49,025 nucleotides of DNA from Candidatus Obscuribacterales bacterium (lineage in GTDB: Bacteria; Cyanobacteriota; Vampirovibrionia; Obscuribacterales; Obscuribacteraceae), in NCBI GenBank assembly GCA_021732565.1, contig JAKFUT010000084.1, positions 1-49,025 of the forward strand, read 5' to 3'. Below are positions 17,273 through 26,451 of the stretch, piece by piece (the first letter of the stretch is position 1; every line of letters begins with the position of its first letter). The notes below the pieces were generated by a model that made no database searches, was not told where the DNA came from, and saw only the letters and a program-made list of their open reading frames with translations. A program made the translations under genes and the position numbers.

Positions 17273-18511
17273 ATGTCATTTCGTTCGCCTGAGTTTGCCG
17301 GACTTTATTCGGCGATGGTCATCATGGCATTGTCTAGCGCGCCTGTGGGCGCTGCAGAGCCGGACACTGTTTCGGGAACTAAGTCACCGGAAAGCGCATA
17401 TTCAGCTACAAGTAAACCAAAATCGAGCGACTCGTCGATTTCGAGAGCTCCCTCGGAGAACGTGAAGGATTCTGCCTCTCCTGCGACCACGTCGCCATCA
17501 ACACTATCTGGCGTTACTTCAAAAACTGATGTTAAATCTTCTGAAGAAAATGCGAAGTTCTCAGTTAACAATAAGTCTGCCAAGACAGAAGCAAAATCCG
17601 ACACTAAGAGTGACGATCCCAAAAAGGTAAGCACCGCAACTATCAAAAGAGGCAAGTCGAAATTACTTGACACTCCGCCCTGTCTAAACTGGCTAGACCC
17701 TGATGTAGACCCGAAGGCTGTAATAATGTGCGTTCACGGTCTCGGGTTGCACAACGGAACTTACAAAGATTTCGGCGAGCGTATGGCCAGGCTCGGCTAT
17801 GCGGTATATGCCGTTGATGTTCGCGGGTTCGGTTCATACATGGCGTCGAAAGACAGATCTCGTCAGAAAATGAATTTTGAGTCGTGTCTCGATGACGTCA
17901 GTAAAACACTCCATTTTATTCACAAGGTTCATCCTACGCTGCCTGTCTTCTTGCTAGGCGAATCAATGGGAGGCGGCATCGCTTTACGGGTGACGTCGGA
18001 ACATCCTGAACTCGTTGACGGATTGATTAGCTCGGTGCCTGCAGGCGATCGGTTCCACCAGGGGAAAACGAACCTGCTGGTGGCGTTCAAGTTGCTGACT
18101 TCCCCCAACAAAGAGTTCGACGTGGGTACCGGTGTAATTAATCAGGCAACGGAAAAATCCGGTCTGAAGGAGATGTGGAGTCAGGATAAATTTGCACGGT
18201 TGAATTTGAGCGCCAGGGAACTTTGCCAGTTTCAAAGCTTTATGAATGACAATCATAAAAGTGTGAAATTGATCAAAAAGACCCCGGTGCTCATGGTTCA
18301 GGGTCGCCAGGACAAGCTTGTGAATCCGAAAGGAACCAGGCAACTTTATGACAACATTGTTTGCAAAGATAAAGAAATGATGATGGTTGATAACGCAGAG
18401 CACCTAATTTTTGAAGAAGGCCAGTTTGACGAGAAGGTGATCCAGAAAGTGGATAAGTGGGTGAGTGCTCACCTGACAAAACAAGACAGTGGGCAGATTA
18501 GCAGCAAGTAA
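17273..18511 (+). CDS. Secreted alpha/beta hydrolase, lysophospholipase / monoacylglycerol lipase-like
   Basis: 412 residues. The ATG has GGAG seven bases upstream. An N-terminal signal peptide ends near VGAAEP. It is followed by about 100 residues of Ser/Thr/Lys/Glu-rich linker with no predicted fold, then the catalytic domain. HGLGLH forms the oxyanion loop and GESMGG holds the nucleophile Ser231. Asp in VQGRQDKLVNP and His in NAEHLIF complete the triad. The fold matches the serine aminopeptidase S33/PldB group. The disordered linker may tether the enzyme in the envelope. The thioredoxin-like gene follows by 91 bp. Confidence 0.88.
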   Translation: MSFRSPEFAGLYSAMVIMALSSAPVGAAEPDTVSGTKSPESAYSATSKPKSSDSSISRAPSENVKDSASPATTSPSTLSGVTSKTDVKSSEENAKFSVNNKSAKTEAKSDTKSDDPKKVSTATIKRGKSKLLDTPPCLNWLDPDVDPKAVIMCVHGLGLHNGTYKDFGERMARLGYAVYAVDVRGFGSYMASKDRSRQKMNFESCLDDVSKTLHFIHKVHPTLPVFLLGESMGGGIALRVTSEHPELVDGLISSVPAGDRFHQGKTNLLVAFKLLTSPNKEFDVGTGVINQATEKSGLKEMWSQDKFARLNLSARELCQFQSFMNDNHKSVKLIKKTPVLMVQGRQDKLVNPKGTRQLYDNIVCKDKEMMMVDNAEHLIFEEGQFDEKVIQKVDKWVSAHLTKQDSGQISSK

Positions 18512-18602
18512 TCATTTAGCGGAAAGACTGGCGCAAGGCAGTCCCAAGTGTCACACTGGATACACATAAGAAGAAAGTCAGAAGAGGGACCGGAGGTTAA
18601 TC

Positions 18603-19478
18603 ATGAAACTTCTAAGAGGCGGAATAAAAGATAAGTTGGTGGTCGTAGCGGCGGTAGCCGTATTGATACCGATGCAATCAGCGGTGTTGAATTCACTAGC
18701 CGCGCCGCCCGCCAAAACCGTCACAAACACAGCTAAGCCGGGCATGGCGAAGGCTCCTGTGAAGGTAGCGACGATAGCACTGTCAAAACCAGTGCAAACT
18801 ACATCGCCGTCATATGCTCGTGGTAAAGCAGCACTTGCAGTCAAGAACTATAAGGAAGCCGCTAAGCATTTTCAGGCTGCGATGGTGGAGGACAAAACTC
18901 TATTGACCAGTTGCGAGTGCAGACTGAATCTGGGTAAGTCACTTTGTAAAATAGCCGCCGGGATGCCGAAGGGATGTCCCGATCAGGTCAAGACATATAG
19001 AAAAGGCGCTTCAGAACTTCGTAAAGCTATTCGAGTTGGCAGAGGCTCGAAGAATGCTATAGAAGCAAACATAGCGCTGATGTCTCTACCGCATCAATAT
19101 ATCGCTCCTAAAATGGGTGATGACACTCCGATGATTGCCATGGCAAATGGCATACGCGGGCTAGATCGTGGTATCGGCGGAGAAATGCCCAAGCCGAAGA
19201 TTTTGGAGTTCTATGCGTCCTGGTGTGAACCGTGCAAACAGCTCAAACCCTTGATGGAAAAAGTGAAAAACGAGTACGGTGATCAAGTTGAGTTTTTGAG
19301 CTACAACGTTGATGATCCGGAAGTTGAAAAAGTAGTCGAAGACTATGAAGTGAGCCCGATTCCGACTTTGATATTTCTCAACAATTCCAATCAGGTTGTC
19401 ACATATTCGATCGGTTATTCCGGTGACGTAGGTTTGAAGCGCGGACTGAAAAAGATTCTAGGTGCTCCGAAGTCTTGA
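18603..19478 (+). CDS. Exported thioredoxin-fold protein with TPR-like N-terminal region
   Basis: 291 residues. ATG 18603 is preceded by GGAGG. A signal peptide (residues 8-32) and a short Pro/Lys/Thr-rich linker are followed by a helical region like one or two TPRs (residues 75-150, with Cys pairs in SCECR and CKIAAGMPKGC). The thioredoxin domain begins near 195 and has the active site WCEPC (Cys208, Cys211) and the cis-proline in PIPTLIF. It probably acts as a thiol-disulfide exchange protein outside the cytoplasm. A clear terminator lies 86 bp after the stop. Confidence 0.88.
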   Translation: MKLLRGGIKDKLVVVAAVAVLIPMQSAVLNSLAAPPAKTVTNTAKPGMAKAPVKVATIALSKPVQTTSPSYARGKAALAVKNYKEAAKHFQAAMVEDKTLLTSCECRLNLGKSLCKIAAGMPKGCPDQVKTYRKGASELRKAIRVGRGSKNAIEANIALMSLPHQYIAPKMGDDTPMIAMANGIRGLDRGIGGEMPKPKILEFYASWCEPCKQLKPLMEKVKNEYGDQVEFLSYNVDDPEVEKVVEDYEVSPIPTLIFLNNSNQVVTYSIGYSGDVGLKRGLKKILGAPKS

Positions 19479-19563
19479 GAATTTGTGTGTAGCGAGCTTG
19501 GATGCGGCCCGTTGCAAACGAGTTCGTGATTTCACAAAAACCGTTGTTCATTTAATTCGAATG

Positions 19564-19599
19564 GAATGCGCGTGGCACCAGCTGCGCGCATTCTTTTCT
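19564..19599 (+). terminator. Rho-independent terminator after the thioredoxin-fold gene
   Basis: A perfect 9-bp stem, GAATGCGCG (19564-19572) with CGCGCATTC (19585-19593), encloses a 12-base loop and is followed directly by TTTTCT. It would end the transcript that carries the lysophospholipase-like and thioredoxin-fold genes. Confidence 0.8.
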
Positions 19600-20182
19600 G
19601 TGTCTGTATTTCTTTCTGTAGTATTTATATCTCCCTTGAATTATTCATCTAGCGGTGCATATTCCAGTCTCCGGTAAGGCATATCCGCAGCTTGTATTCT
19701 GCCTGCATCCGTATGCTTTCTGCGCTGATTTTGTCGTCTTCTTGAGTTCATAATCTCGGTCTCTTTGCCTCACACCGTCCCAAAAAGAAACTCAGGTTTC
19801 GTTGCGTGGGATGGGTGGTCTTTGCTGTTATTTCGATGTTTTGCATCGATGCACAGTGACAGATACCGGTCGGGGGGCCTGACCCGCTACCAGATGCACC
19901 ACGCGAAACTTTTTTGAAAACATGAGGACCCGGAGCGCCCGAATTCACACGATTTATAGCCCCGGGGCGCAGGATGACCCGCTGTACGGGCTGCAACGGC
20001 TAATAGTGTCGTTTGAGAAGGTCCGCTCTCCCGGAAGCGATGGGTTGCAATACCTGCTTGGCAGCTCGATTTAAGCCAGAATAGTCCAGTATAATTGCCC
20101 TGTTGATCCTCCAAAATCGGCCAGCCTATTGATTTATTGGCAGCCGGCGATTCGCGGGCGTGGAAAAGAGAGGCGAGAAGCA
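19600..20182. other. Intergenic region upstream of fumC
   Basis: About 580 bp with no convincing gene. The stretch must include the fumC promoter, but I cannot place it. Open minus-strand frames here (for example 19748-19996) have no binding site or recognisable sequence. Confidence 0.5.
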
Positions 20183-21592
20183 ATGACCAGTGCAACTGTT
20201 GCAACCCGAGTCGAGCGTGACTCCATGGGCGAAATGCAAGTACCTGAAGAAGCATACTATGGAGCTAGCACCCAGCGTGCGGTTCTCAATTTTGCGATCA
20301 GTGAACTGCGTTTTCCACACTCTTTCATTCGCGCACTGGCTTTGATTAAAGTTGGTGCGGCACGTGTTAATAAGCAGTTCGGCGATGTTGACGGGAAGAT
20401 CGCCGATGCAATTGAACAGGCAGCCTTAGAAGTGGCCTCGGGCAAATTCAATTCACATTTTCCGCTCGATATTTTTCAGACGGGATCTGGCACGTCCACC
20501 AACATGAATGTCAACGAAGTGATTGCAAATCGCGCTATTGAGTTGCTTGGCGGACAACGAGGCGATCGCAGCCTGGTTCATCCTAACGACCATGTGAATT
20601 TTGGAATGTCGTCAAATGATTCTGTGCCAACTGCGATTCATGTGGCAACGATGCTGGAGATTAAAGAACGGTTACTGCCGGCGCTGGCGCTACTGCGCGA
20701 CAGCTTTCATAAAAAGTCGGAGGAGTTCTGGCCTGTCATTAAGACGGGGCGGACCCATCTTCAGGACGCTACACCAATTAGACTTGGACAGGAGTTTCGC
20801 GGATACGAAGGAATAATGGATCGCTCGATCGAGAGGATCACTGTTGCTCTCCATCGATTATCCGAGGTTGCGCTGGGTGGTACCGCCGTTGGTACCGGCA
20901 TCAACAGCAGACCGCAGTACGCTTCTAAAGTGTTATCGGAGCTCTCGAAGGAAACCGGTCTTGAATTGCGCGAGTCTGAAAATCACTTTCAAGCTCAAAG
21001 TACCCTGGACGAAGTCGTGTTCGCATCGGGTGCTCTGAGAACTCTAGCTGTAAGTTTGATGAAGATTGCCAATGATGTCCGTTGGCTGGGAAGTGGACCA
21101 CGAGCGGGGTTTGGCGAAATTACTCTGCCTGAAGTGCAACCGGGTAGTTCAATTATGCCGGGGAAGGTTAATCCCGTAATTGCAGAATCAGTTTGCATGG
21201 TGTGTGTGCAGGTACTGGGTAACGACACCTCCGTAGCCATTGCGGGACAAGCTGGTAACTTTGAATTGAACGTGATGATGCCCGTGGCAGCGTTTAACAT
21301 AATTCAGTCAACACAGTTGCTCGCGGTGTCCTGCGAGAACTTTAGCAAGCGTTGCATAGACGGACTGAAGGCCACTGGAAAGGGACCGGAAATGGTTGAG
21401 CAAGGATTGGCTCTGTGCACCGCACTTGTGCCGGAAATTGGATACGATAAAGCTGCAACTATTGCGAAGAAGGCAGCGGCTTCAGGACGAACTATTCGCG
21501 AAGTTGCTCAAGAGACCACTTCGCTATCATCCGACCAGCTTGGTCGAATTCTAGACCCCTCCAAAATGACAGAGCCCGATATTCAGGGCTGA
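20183..21592 (+). CDS. fumC: Fumarate hydratase, class II
   Basis: 469 residues from ATG 20183, the usual length for FumC (about 460-470); an earlier in-frame start at 20129 would add 18 residues not expected in the family. It interconverts fumarate and malate in the TCA cycle without an iron-sulfur cluster. The superfamily signature GSSIMPGKVNP holds the catalytic Ser (residue 322-323). TGRTHLQDATP and SGTSTNMNVNEV are typical of fumarase; aspartase and argininosuccinate lyase differ here. It appears monocistronic. Confidence 0.95.
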   Translation: MTSATVATRVERDSMGEMQVPEEAYYGASTQRAVLNFAISELRFPHSFIRALALIKVGAARVNKQFGDVDGKIADAIEQAALEVASGKFNSHFPLDIFQTGSGTSTNMNVNEVIANRAIELLGGQRGDRSLVHPNDHVNFGMSSNDSVPTAIHVATMLEIKERLLPALALLRDSFHKKSEEFWPVIKTGRTHLQDATPIRLGQEFRGYEGIMDRSIERITVALHRLSEVALGGTAVGTGINSRPQYASKVLSELSKETGLELRESENHFQAQSTLDEVVFASGALRTLAVSLMKIANDVRWLGSGPRAGFGEITLPEVQPGSSIMPGKVNPVIAESVCMVCVQVLGNDTSVAIAGQAGNFELNVMMPVAAFNIIQSTQLLAVSCENFSKRCIDGLKATGKGPEMVEQGLALCTALVPEIGYDKAATIAKKAAASGRTIREVAQETTSLSSDQLGRILDPSKMTEPDIQG

Positions 21593-21689
21593 CGTTCGCT
21601 CTATGGGACCATTCGAATTTACCTTGAGCAAAGACTGTCAAACCCGGCGTACAATTCTAGCTACATTAAGCTGATCTGCGGACAGGTGA

Positions 21690-21731
21690 ATTGAAACGGT
21701 TGGGGCGTTTTTTCGCCACAACTGTTTCAAT
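21690..21731 (+). promoter_or_regulatory. Long hairpin with U6 loop between fumC and the next gene
   Basis: Arms 21690-21707 and 21714-21731 pair over 18 positions with one G-U wobble and one mismatch; the loop is six T. No T-tract follows, so it is not a classical terminator. It lies about 60 bases before the start at 21792, so it could be a leader structure of that gene or an end-protecting structure for fumC mRNA. Confidence 0.55.
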
Positions 21732-21791
21732 TGGTGGAATGAACTTTTCGCATCCGGGGTAGATCTCCAGAGTGAAGAGGGGATGAAGCTA

Positions 21792-23669
21792 ATGCAATCA
21801 ACACTTGATGAATCAGTTAAGGAACTTGAGAAGCACGCAGAAACACTGGACGTGTTCGAAATGACCGTTCTCTTGAAATGTGATGGAGTCATTCGCGAAG
21901 CCAGGGTAAATGTATCGAAGGATGTGATCAACCTTTTCTTGAAAAAGGATGACGGTTCAAGGGTTGAAGAATCCATGACCACTCTCGCCGAAGCTCTTAA
22001 GAAAGCCGGTACATTCTGTGGCAAAGGCCACCTGCTGATCGATACACTTACCGTGCGAACCAAACCTCTGGGCTCGGCCGATGAGTATCTTAAGTCTGAC
22101 GACGAATTTTATCTGATTGCCAAAGCTGCCTGGGCGACCTCAGTGAAGGAACGGGTTCTCTCAGCGAAGACGACCGGCGAGAGCCAGGATCTGGCGCACA
22201 GATTTGGCAAGGAACTTCTTGGTTTGGACAAGTTTCAAACTAACATCTGGGTGAATTTGCACGGTGCGCTGAAAGAAGTTGAGCTCACGTCTAATTTATC
22301 TTCGTCCGACCACGGGATCAATTTCATTCATCTCTACCTGAGAAACTCCCCCCATGTCTATGACGGCATTCATCATCGAGTTCCCGACACTCGTTGCGCA
22401 CAGGCCTCTCTATTCCATATGCTGGAGGAAGGCGAACTGTTAGTCGATACACTAGTAGTGAAAACGAATTGGCGCACCAAATCGTCGATAGCTGACGACA
22501 TGATCGATACACGTGCGTCGCTTTATCAACTTACCAGGGGGTTTTGGTGTGCTGCTACCGGCATGGCTCAGCCCGCACCGCAGTTGGAAAATCTTGATCC
22601 TTTGAAAATCCGCAATAGTATTTTTTCAAAGACGCTTCTTAGTTACCTCTCAGCTGGAAAACGAGGCGTAAGATTGTGGAACGAGGCACCGGAGCGTGAT
22701 AAATCACTCTGCTCATTTGAAGATATTGATCTCGAAAACTGTGAGCTAATCGGAATAAAGTTAGGGAATCTGAATTTCAAAGCGAGCAATTTTTCGTCGG
22801 CAAAACTCAAGAAGCTAAGCGCAAAAGATACTGATTTTACCGCAGCGAAGTTCAACGGCGCCGACCTGTCGGAGAGCCGCCTAGTCTCCATAAGCGCATG
22901 CGATGCAGACTTCAGTAAGGCGATGCTTCGTAAAGCAAAACTACATAAAGCCGATTTGCGAAAGGCAAATTTCACCAACGCAGATGTTGCAGGAGCAGAT
23001 TTCAAGGAATCCAATTTGAGTGGTGTTGACCTTACCACCTGTAATGTGTTGGAAGCCGCGGGCTTTTCGAAGGCGAAGTATGACGATGATACAAAATTGC
23101 CAGCGGATTTTTCCAAACTAAACGAACTTGAATGGAGAGGTGAGGGCGCCGATCCCTATTTACTTTTGATGATGGCAAATCAGAAAGCTGCCAATCCGAT
23201 TGCGTTAGATTTCCCTTCCTTTCTCAGGCTCTTGCACAGTCAGTTTGATGAGACTAAAGTTTCAAAATCTCTCAGCATGTTGAAAAAGGAAAGCTTTCAA
23301 CTTTTCAGCGAGGAGACCGAAGCGGGCACTTTGGGGATTATCAAAAGCCAAACCGATCCTGACCTTGTCTATGCTTGCAAATTGGGTAGTGAAGGAACTT
23401 TCGCGTGCTGTACGCAGAACCTGAACCCTTGCGGTGGATTACAGAAAGCGATCTGCAAACACATTTACGTGCTGGTGATTGGGCTGGCCAAAACTGGCGA
23501 AATAGATGCCGGAGAAGTATTACAACGCCTGCTCGCAAGCAAGAAACAGACTCCGCAGTTAAACAAGGATGTTATGACTGGTTTGTTTTTACGATACAAA
23601 GGCGCGCAGAACGGAGACCTCGACTGGCGGCCCACCGAAACCATTCCTGAAGACTATTATTCGTTCTAA
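21792..23669 (+). CDS. Pentapeptide-repeat protein with SWIM-like zinc-finger C-terminus
   Basis: About 625 residues. The N-terminal 260 residues are a duplicated module: LLIDTLTVRTK near residue 80 recurs as LLVDTLVVKTN near 220, each followed by a similar helix ending in AAW or GFW. Residues about 307-418 form a pentapeptide-repeat helix (units such as ADLSE, ADFSK, ANFTN, SNLSG). Near 536-563, ACCTQNLNPC and ICKHIYVL resemble a SWIM finger, with Cys-His ligands usually used for DNA or protein contact. The end reads DWRPTETIPEDYYSF. ATG 21792 is spaced well from GAGGGG; ATG 21783 is too close to it. No partner gene is evident. Overall function unknown. Confidence 0.75.
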   Translation: MQSTLDESVKELEKHAETLDVFEMTVLLKCDGVIREARVNVSKDVINLFLKKDDGSRVEESMTTLAEALKKAGTFCGKGHLLIDTLTVRTKPLGSADEYLKSDDEFYLIAKAAWATSVKERVLSAKTTGESQDLAHRFGKELLGLDKFQTNIWVNLHGALKEVELTSNLSSSDHGINFIHLYLRNSPHVYDGIHHRVPDTRCAQASLFHMLEEGELLVDTLVVKTNWRTKSSIADDMIDTRASLYQLTRGFWCAATGMAQPAPQLENLDPLKIRNSIFSKTLLSYLSAGKRGVRLWNEAPERDKSLCSFEDIDLENCELIGIKLGNLNFKASNFSSAKLKKLSAKDTDFTAAKFNGADLSESRLVSISACDADFSKAMLRKAKLHKADLRKANFTNADVAGADFKESNLSGVDLTTCNVLEAAGFSKAKYDDDTKLPADFSKLNELEWRGEGADPYLLLMMANQKAANPIALDFPSFLRLLHSQFDETKVSKSLSMLKKESFQLFSEETEAGTLGIIKSQTDPDLVYACKLGSEGTFACCTQNLNPCGGLQKAICKHIYVLVIGLAKTGEIDAGEVLQRLLASKKQTPQLNKDVMTGLFLRYKGAQNGDLDWRPTETIPEDYYSF

Positions 23670-23695
23670 GATCTCCGGGCAAACCCAACCTTGAT

Positions 23696-24370
23696 CTAAA
23701 GAGTTATGCGCTCGCCAAAGAAATCGTGAAGCCGGTCTAAGGCTTCATCGGACAGATCGTCGACCGTCACTGTAATTCTTTCCAACCGGCTACAGAGTTC
23801 ACTGTCAACAAGAATGTCAACCGCGTCGTCTTCAAGGTCGTTTCCTTCAAGCTCAAGCTCACGAAGAGAGGGGAAATTCTTCGAGAGAACCAGTGCCTGA
23901 ATCCCATCTATGGTGAACTCATTGTACCTCAGGTAAAGGGATTCTAGATTCGTCCAATTGGTAGAGTCAGCGATGGCCACGGCTCCTTCGTCTTGGAGTT
24001 CTTGCGAACACAAAAGAAGATTTCGAATGTTTGACAGGTCGGAAGCTTGAGCCAAGTATTCTGCGCATTCGGGACCCAGTGCCAGTCCATCATCTGGATC
24101 TGCACTGAGATTCAGGGACGACACGCGGTTCAGGAGCCGTGAAGCAAGAATTGTCCGAAAAAGATCCATGGTTAACTTTCCGATGGAGAGACCGATATCG
24201 GCAGATGTCCTGGTTTCGCACCATGAATCAATTTCATCGAGTGACTTGAGCATTTGCTTTTCAGTAAAGGGGGGGCTTACGTCTTCAATGTATACGCGCA
24301 GAAACATTCTGTTCTCAGAACTTTCCAATTCTGCTGCAGCAATGTCTGTTTGCAATCTACTGGTAACCAT
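23696..24370 (-). CDS. Leucine-rich repeat protein
   Basis: 224 residues. The C-terminal two thirds contain several ribonuclease-inhibitor-type leucine-rich repeats, seen as LESLYLRYNEFTIDGIQAL and LRELELEGNDLEDDAVDIL. The N-terminal third is helical, with Trp and Cys residues, and unfamiliar. There is no signal peptide, so it is probably a cytoplasmic protein-binding scaffold. It lies 54 bp downstream of the APC permease gene and is likely in the same transcript. It is convergent with the pentapeptide/SWIM-like gene, 26 bp between stops. Confidence 0.75.
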   Translation of the reverse strand: MVTSRLQTDIAAAELESSENRMFLRVYIEDVSPPFTEKQMLKSLDEIDSWCETRTSADIGLSIGKLTMDLFRTILASRLLNRVSSLNLSADPDDGLALGPECAEYLAQASDLSNIRNLLLCSQELQDEGAVAIADSTNWTNLESLYLRYNEFTIDGIQALVLSKNFPSLRELELEGNDLEDDAVDILVDSELCSRLERITVTVDDLSDEALDRLHDFFGERITL

Positions 24371-24424
24371 GGTGACACGGTGCTCCCTTCGTAGCCTCTC
24401 GATTGACGAACCGGTAAACCGGGT

Positions 24425-26341
24425 TTAGCTTTGATTCGGCTTTGTGTCGAACGTGCTGGACAACACACCACCGCTAGTGGAAGTGCTTCCAATGTTTACC
24501 ACGTGTACGCCAAGGTTCGTTTCGAGTTCCCGTGCATAACGCGATGCGTTCTGTGGGTCTGATCCAGTTCCGATGAAAATCTTCTTGAACGGATGTGCTC
24601 GCTTCAGTTGTATTAAACCATCAATCATTGACTCGGGCATTACCTTTACCGTCAGGATAATGTCTCTATCATTGAAGTCTGGTACTACTTGCTGCGAAAC
24701 GACTCTCTGAAGTAATTCATACATCACCCCGCGCCGCGCTGCTTCTTCTTCAGCGTGGAAAATGATAACTTCCTTCGGTCCCGGGTCTTCCCGATCGAGC
24801 AGCCGCAGCAGCATGCTGGCGAGATTTCTTGCTTTGGCTCCGCCCGTGCAAAGAACGTAACTTGGCAAATCATCAGGCAGTTCAGCCACATGGCGAAACT
24901 TGCCCAGTCCGAGTCGCAAATCAGCCAGGTCTGAAAGTCGCGATTCCAGCACCCCGAGTCTATAGAAAGCTATTCCCAACAAGATGAGCGTGAATATTTG
25001 AACTGCCAACCCCCTGGCGCTGTGGGCCGTTGCCACTAATACCACCTGGGCGAAGAGCAGAACCAAAAAGCTAATCGCTGGCGGCACTGGCACCACAAAG
25101 TTCGCCAGGTGAACAACCCATCGTGTTCTATAAGGTGAGCGGGCGACTTTGAGCGGCATGCGAATGCGAAGCAGCATCACACCGAGACAGAAGCTGAGCA
25201 TCACAGCCAGAAAGGCCATGCCGTAGACCTGTCCGAGATTGTCTACCTGCCCCGGGAGCATGATGATCATCATGATACTAATGATCATGAAAACGATTAC
25301 CACATACGGATATCCTTGAAACAAAGGCACTTTGTGCGCCCAACGTCGAAGAAATAATCCCGGTAGGTTTCCCTGCTTGGCCATCGTTGTGCACAATCCG
25401 ATACAGCCGACGTATGCTGTGTTCACTGCTGCAAACAAAGTTAAGGCCGCGTCGATCACCAGCACCATGAGCAGAGGTTGTCCACCCTCAACGAATGCGA
25501 GCCCTGATAACAAGCTGTTTGAGTAAGTTTTCAATTGCTCATCGGTTAGCAGGATAATCACCAGGTATGAGGTAATCGGTGCGGTTATTCCTACCAGTAT
25601 TACAATCGAAAGATAAACTTGTTTCAGCGTTTTCCAGGTGGGTGATTTTAATTGCTCAACAATCTGTGCTGCCGACTCAAACCCTGTAATGCCGAGAAAC
25701 GCAGCCGCGAAACCCTGCAACAATGCCAGTGGAGGAATAGTTCCGATGCCCTGAAAAATTCGACCAAAATCAGCGTGTTTCTGGAAAGCAAGTACCAAAC
25801 CATAGGCGTCCATGCCAAGCAATAGCGCGAAATGGAGGAAGGCAATGGCGAATACAATCATTGCCGGTTCTTTGATGCCAATGATATTGAGTACGCCAAA
25901 TACAATAACGGGAATTACTGAGACCCCAACTACACATTCCGCAGGCCAGTTGAGGATGTTGTCGAATGAGTCTATATAGAATGCACCGGAGAGCGCACTT
26001 ACTGCAGCCGTCGCCAGGTACGAGAGGATGGTTAGGGCGCCCACTATCATCGCCACTCGACGTCCGACGGTTTGCAGAACCATCATGTATGCGCCGCCGT
26101 TAAACGGGCTTGCTGCGCATCCCTCTTCATAAGTGGCTTTGAAGAACCACATCAAAAGGCACACCACAAGGATAACGAGCGGTGCTGCAAAGCCTATAAG
26201 CGGTTTTATTACCCCGGTGCTGTAGAAGACAGACGTGCCGATGTCAGCGCCAACTATCCCGGCTGCCAGCCACCAGGAGAGCAGCATGTCGCCGTGACCG
26301 CCTTCTTTTGTCGGTGTAGCGGTGATTTTTACTTCGCTCAC
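24425..26341 (-). CDS. APC-superfamily amino acid permease with cytoplasmic C-terminal domain
   Basis: 638 residues with about 12-13 membrane helices. The N-terminal segment WWLAAGIVGADIGTSVFYS matches the unwound helix 1 (GxG-type) of the amino acid/polyamine/organocation family, and FNGGAYMM is a conserved loop. After residue about 480 a soluble domain follows (VLCTGGAKARNL...; FIGTGSDPQNASRY), similar to universal-stress-type nucleotide-binding folds attached to some APC transporters. The GTG start at 26341 has only a weak binding site; ATG 26287 is an alternative. It is divergent from the FIST-domain gene, with about 110 bp between starts. Substrate not inferable. Confidence 0.88.
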   Translation of the reverse strand: MSEVKITATPTKEGGHGDMLLSWWLAAGIVGADIGTSVFYSTGVIKPLIGFAAPLVILVVCLLMWFFKATYEEGCAASPFNGGAYMMVLQTVGRRVAMIVGALTILSYLATAAVSALSGAFYIDSFDNILNWPAECVVGVSVIPVIVFGVLNIIGIKEPAMIVFAIAFLHFALLLGMDAYGLVLAFQKHADFGRIFQGIGTIPPLALLQGFAAAFLGITGFESAAQIVEQLKSPTWKTLKQVYLSIVILVGITAPITSYLVIILLTDEQLKTYSNSLLSGLAFVEGGQPLLMVLVIDAALTLFAAVNTAYVGCIGLCTTMAKQGNLPGLFLRRWAHKVPLFQGYPYVVIVFMIISIMMIIMLPGQVDNLGQVYGMAFLAVMLSFCLGVMLLRIRMPLKVARSPYRTRWVVHLANFVVPVPPAISFLVLLFAQVVLVATAHSARGLAVQIFTLILLGIAFYRLGVLESRLSDLADLRLGLGKFRHVAELPDDLPSYVLCTGGAKARNLASMLLRLLDREDPGPKEVIIFHAEEEAARRGVMYELLQRVVSQQVVPDFNDRDIILTVKVMPESMIDGLIQLKRAHPFKKIFIGTGSDPQNASRYARELETNLGVHVVNIGSTSTSGGVLSSTFDTKPNQS

Positions 26342-26451
26342 TTTTTTAGTTACGTCTTTTCCAACAACCCTTAGTCCGAGCGTTGAGAATTATACCTCTC
26401 GCCGTTAAACTGGAACGTTTTGACGAAAGATTATTGGAGAGCGATGCAATT

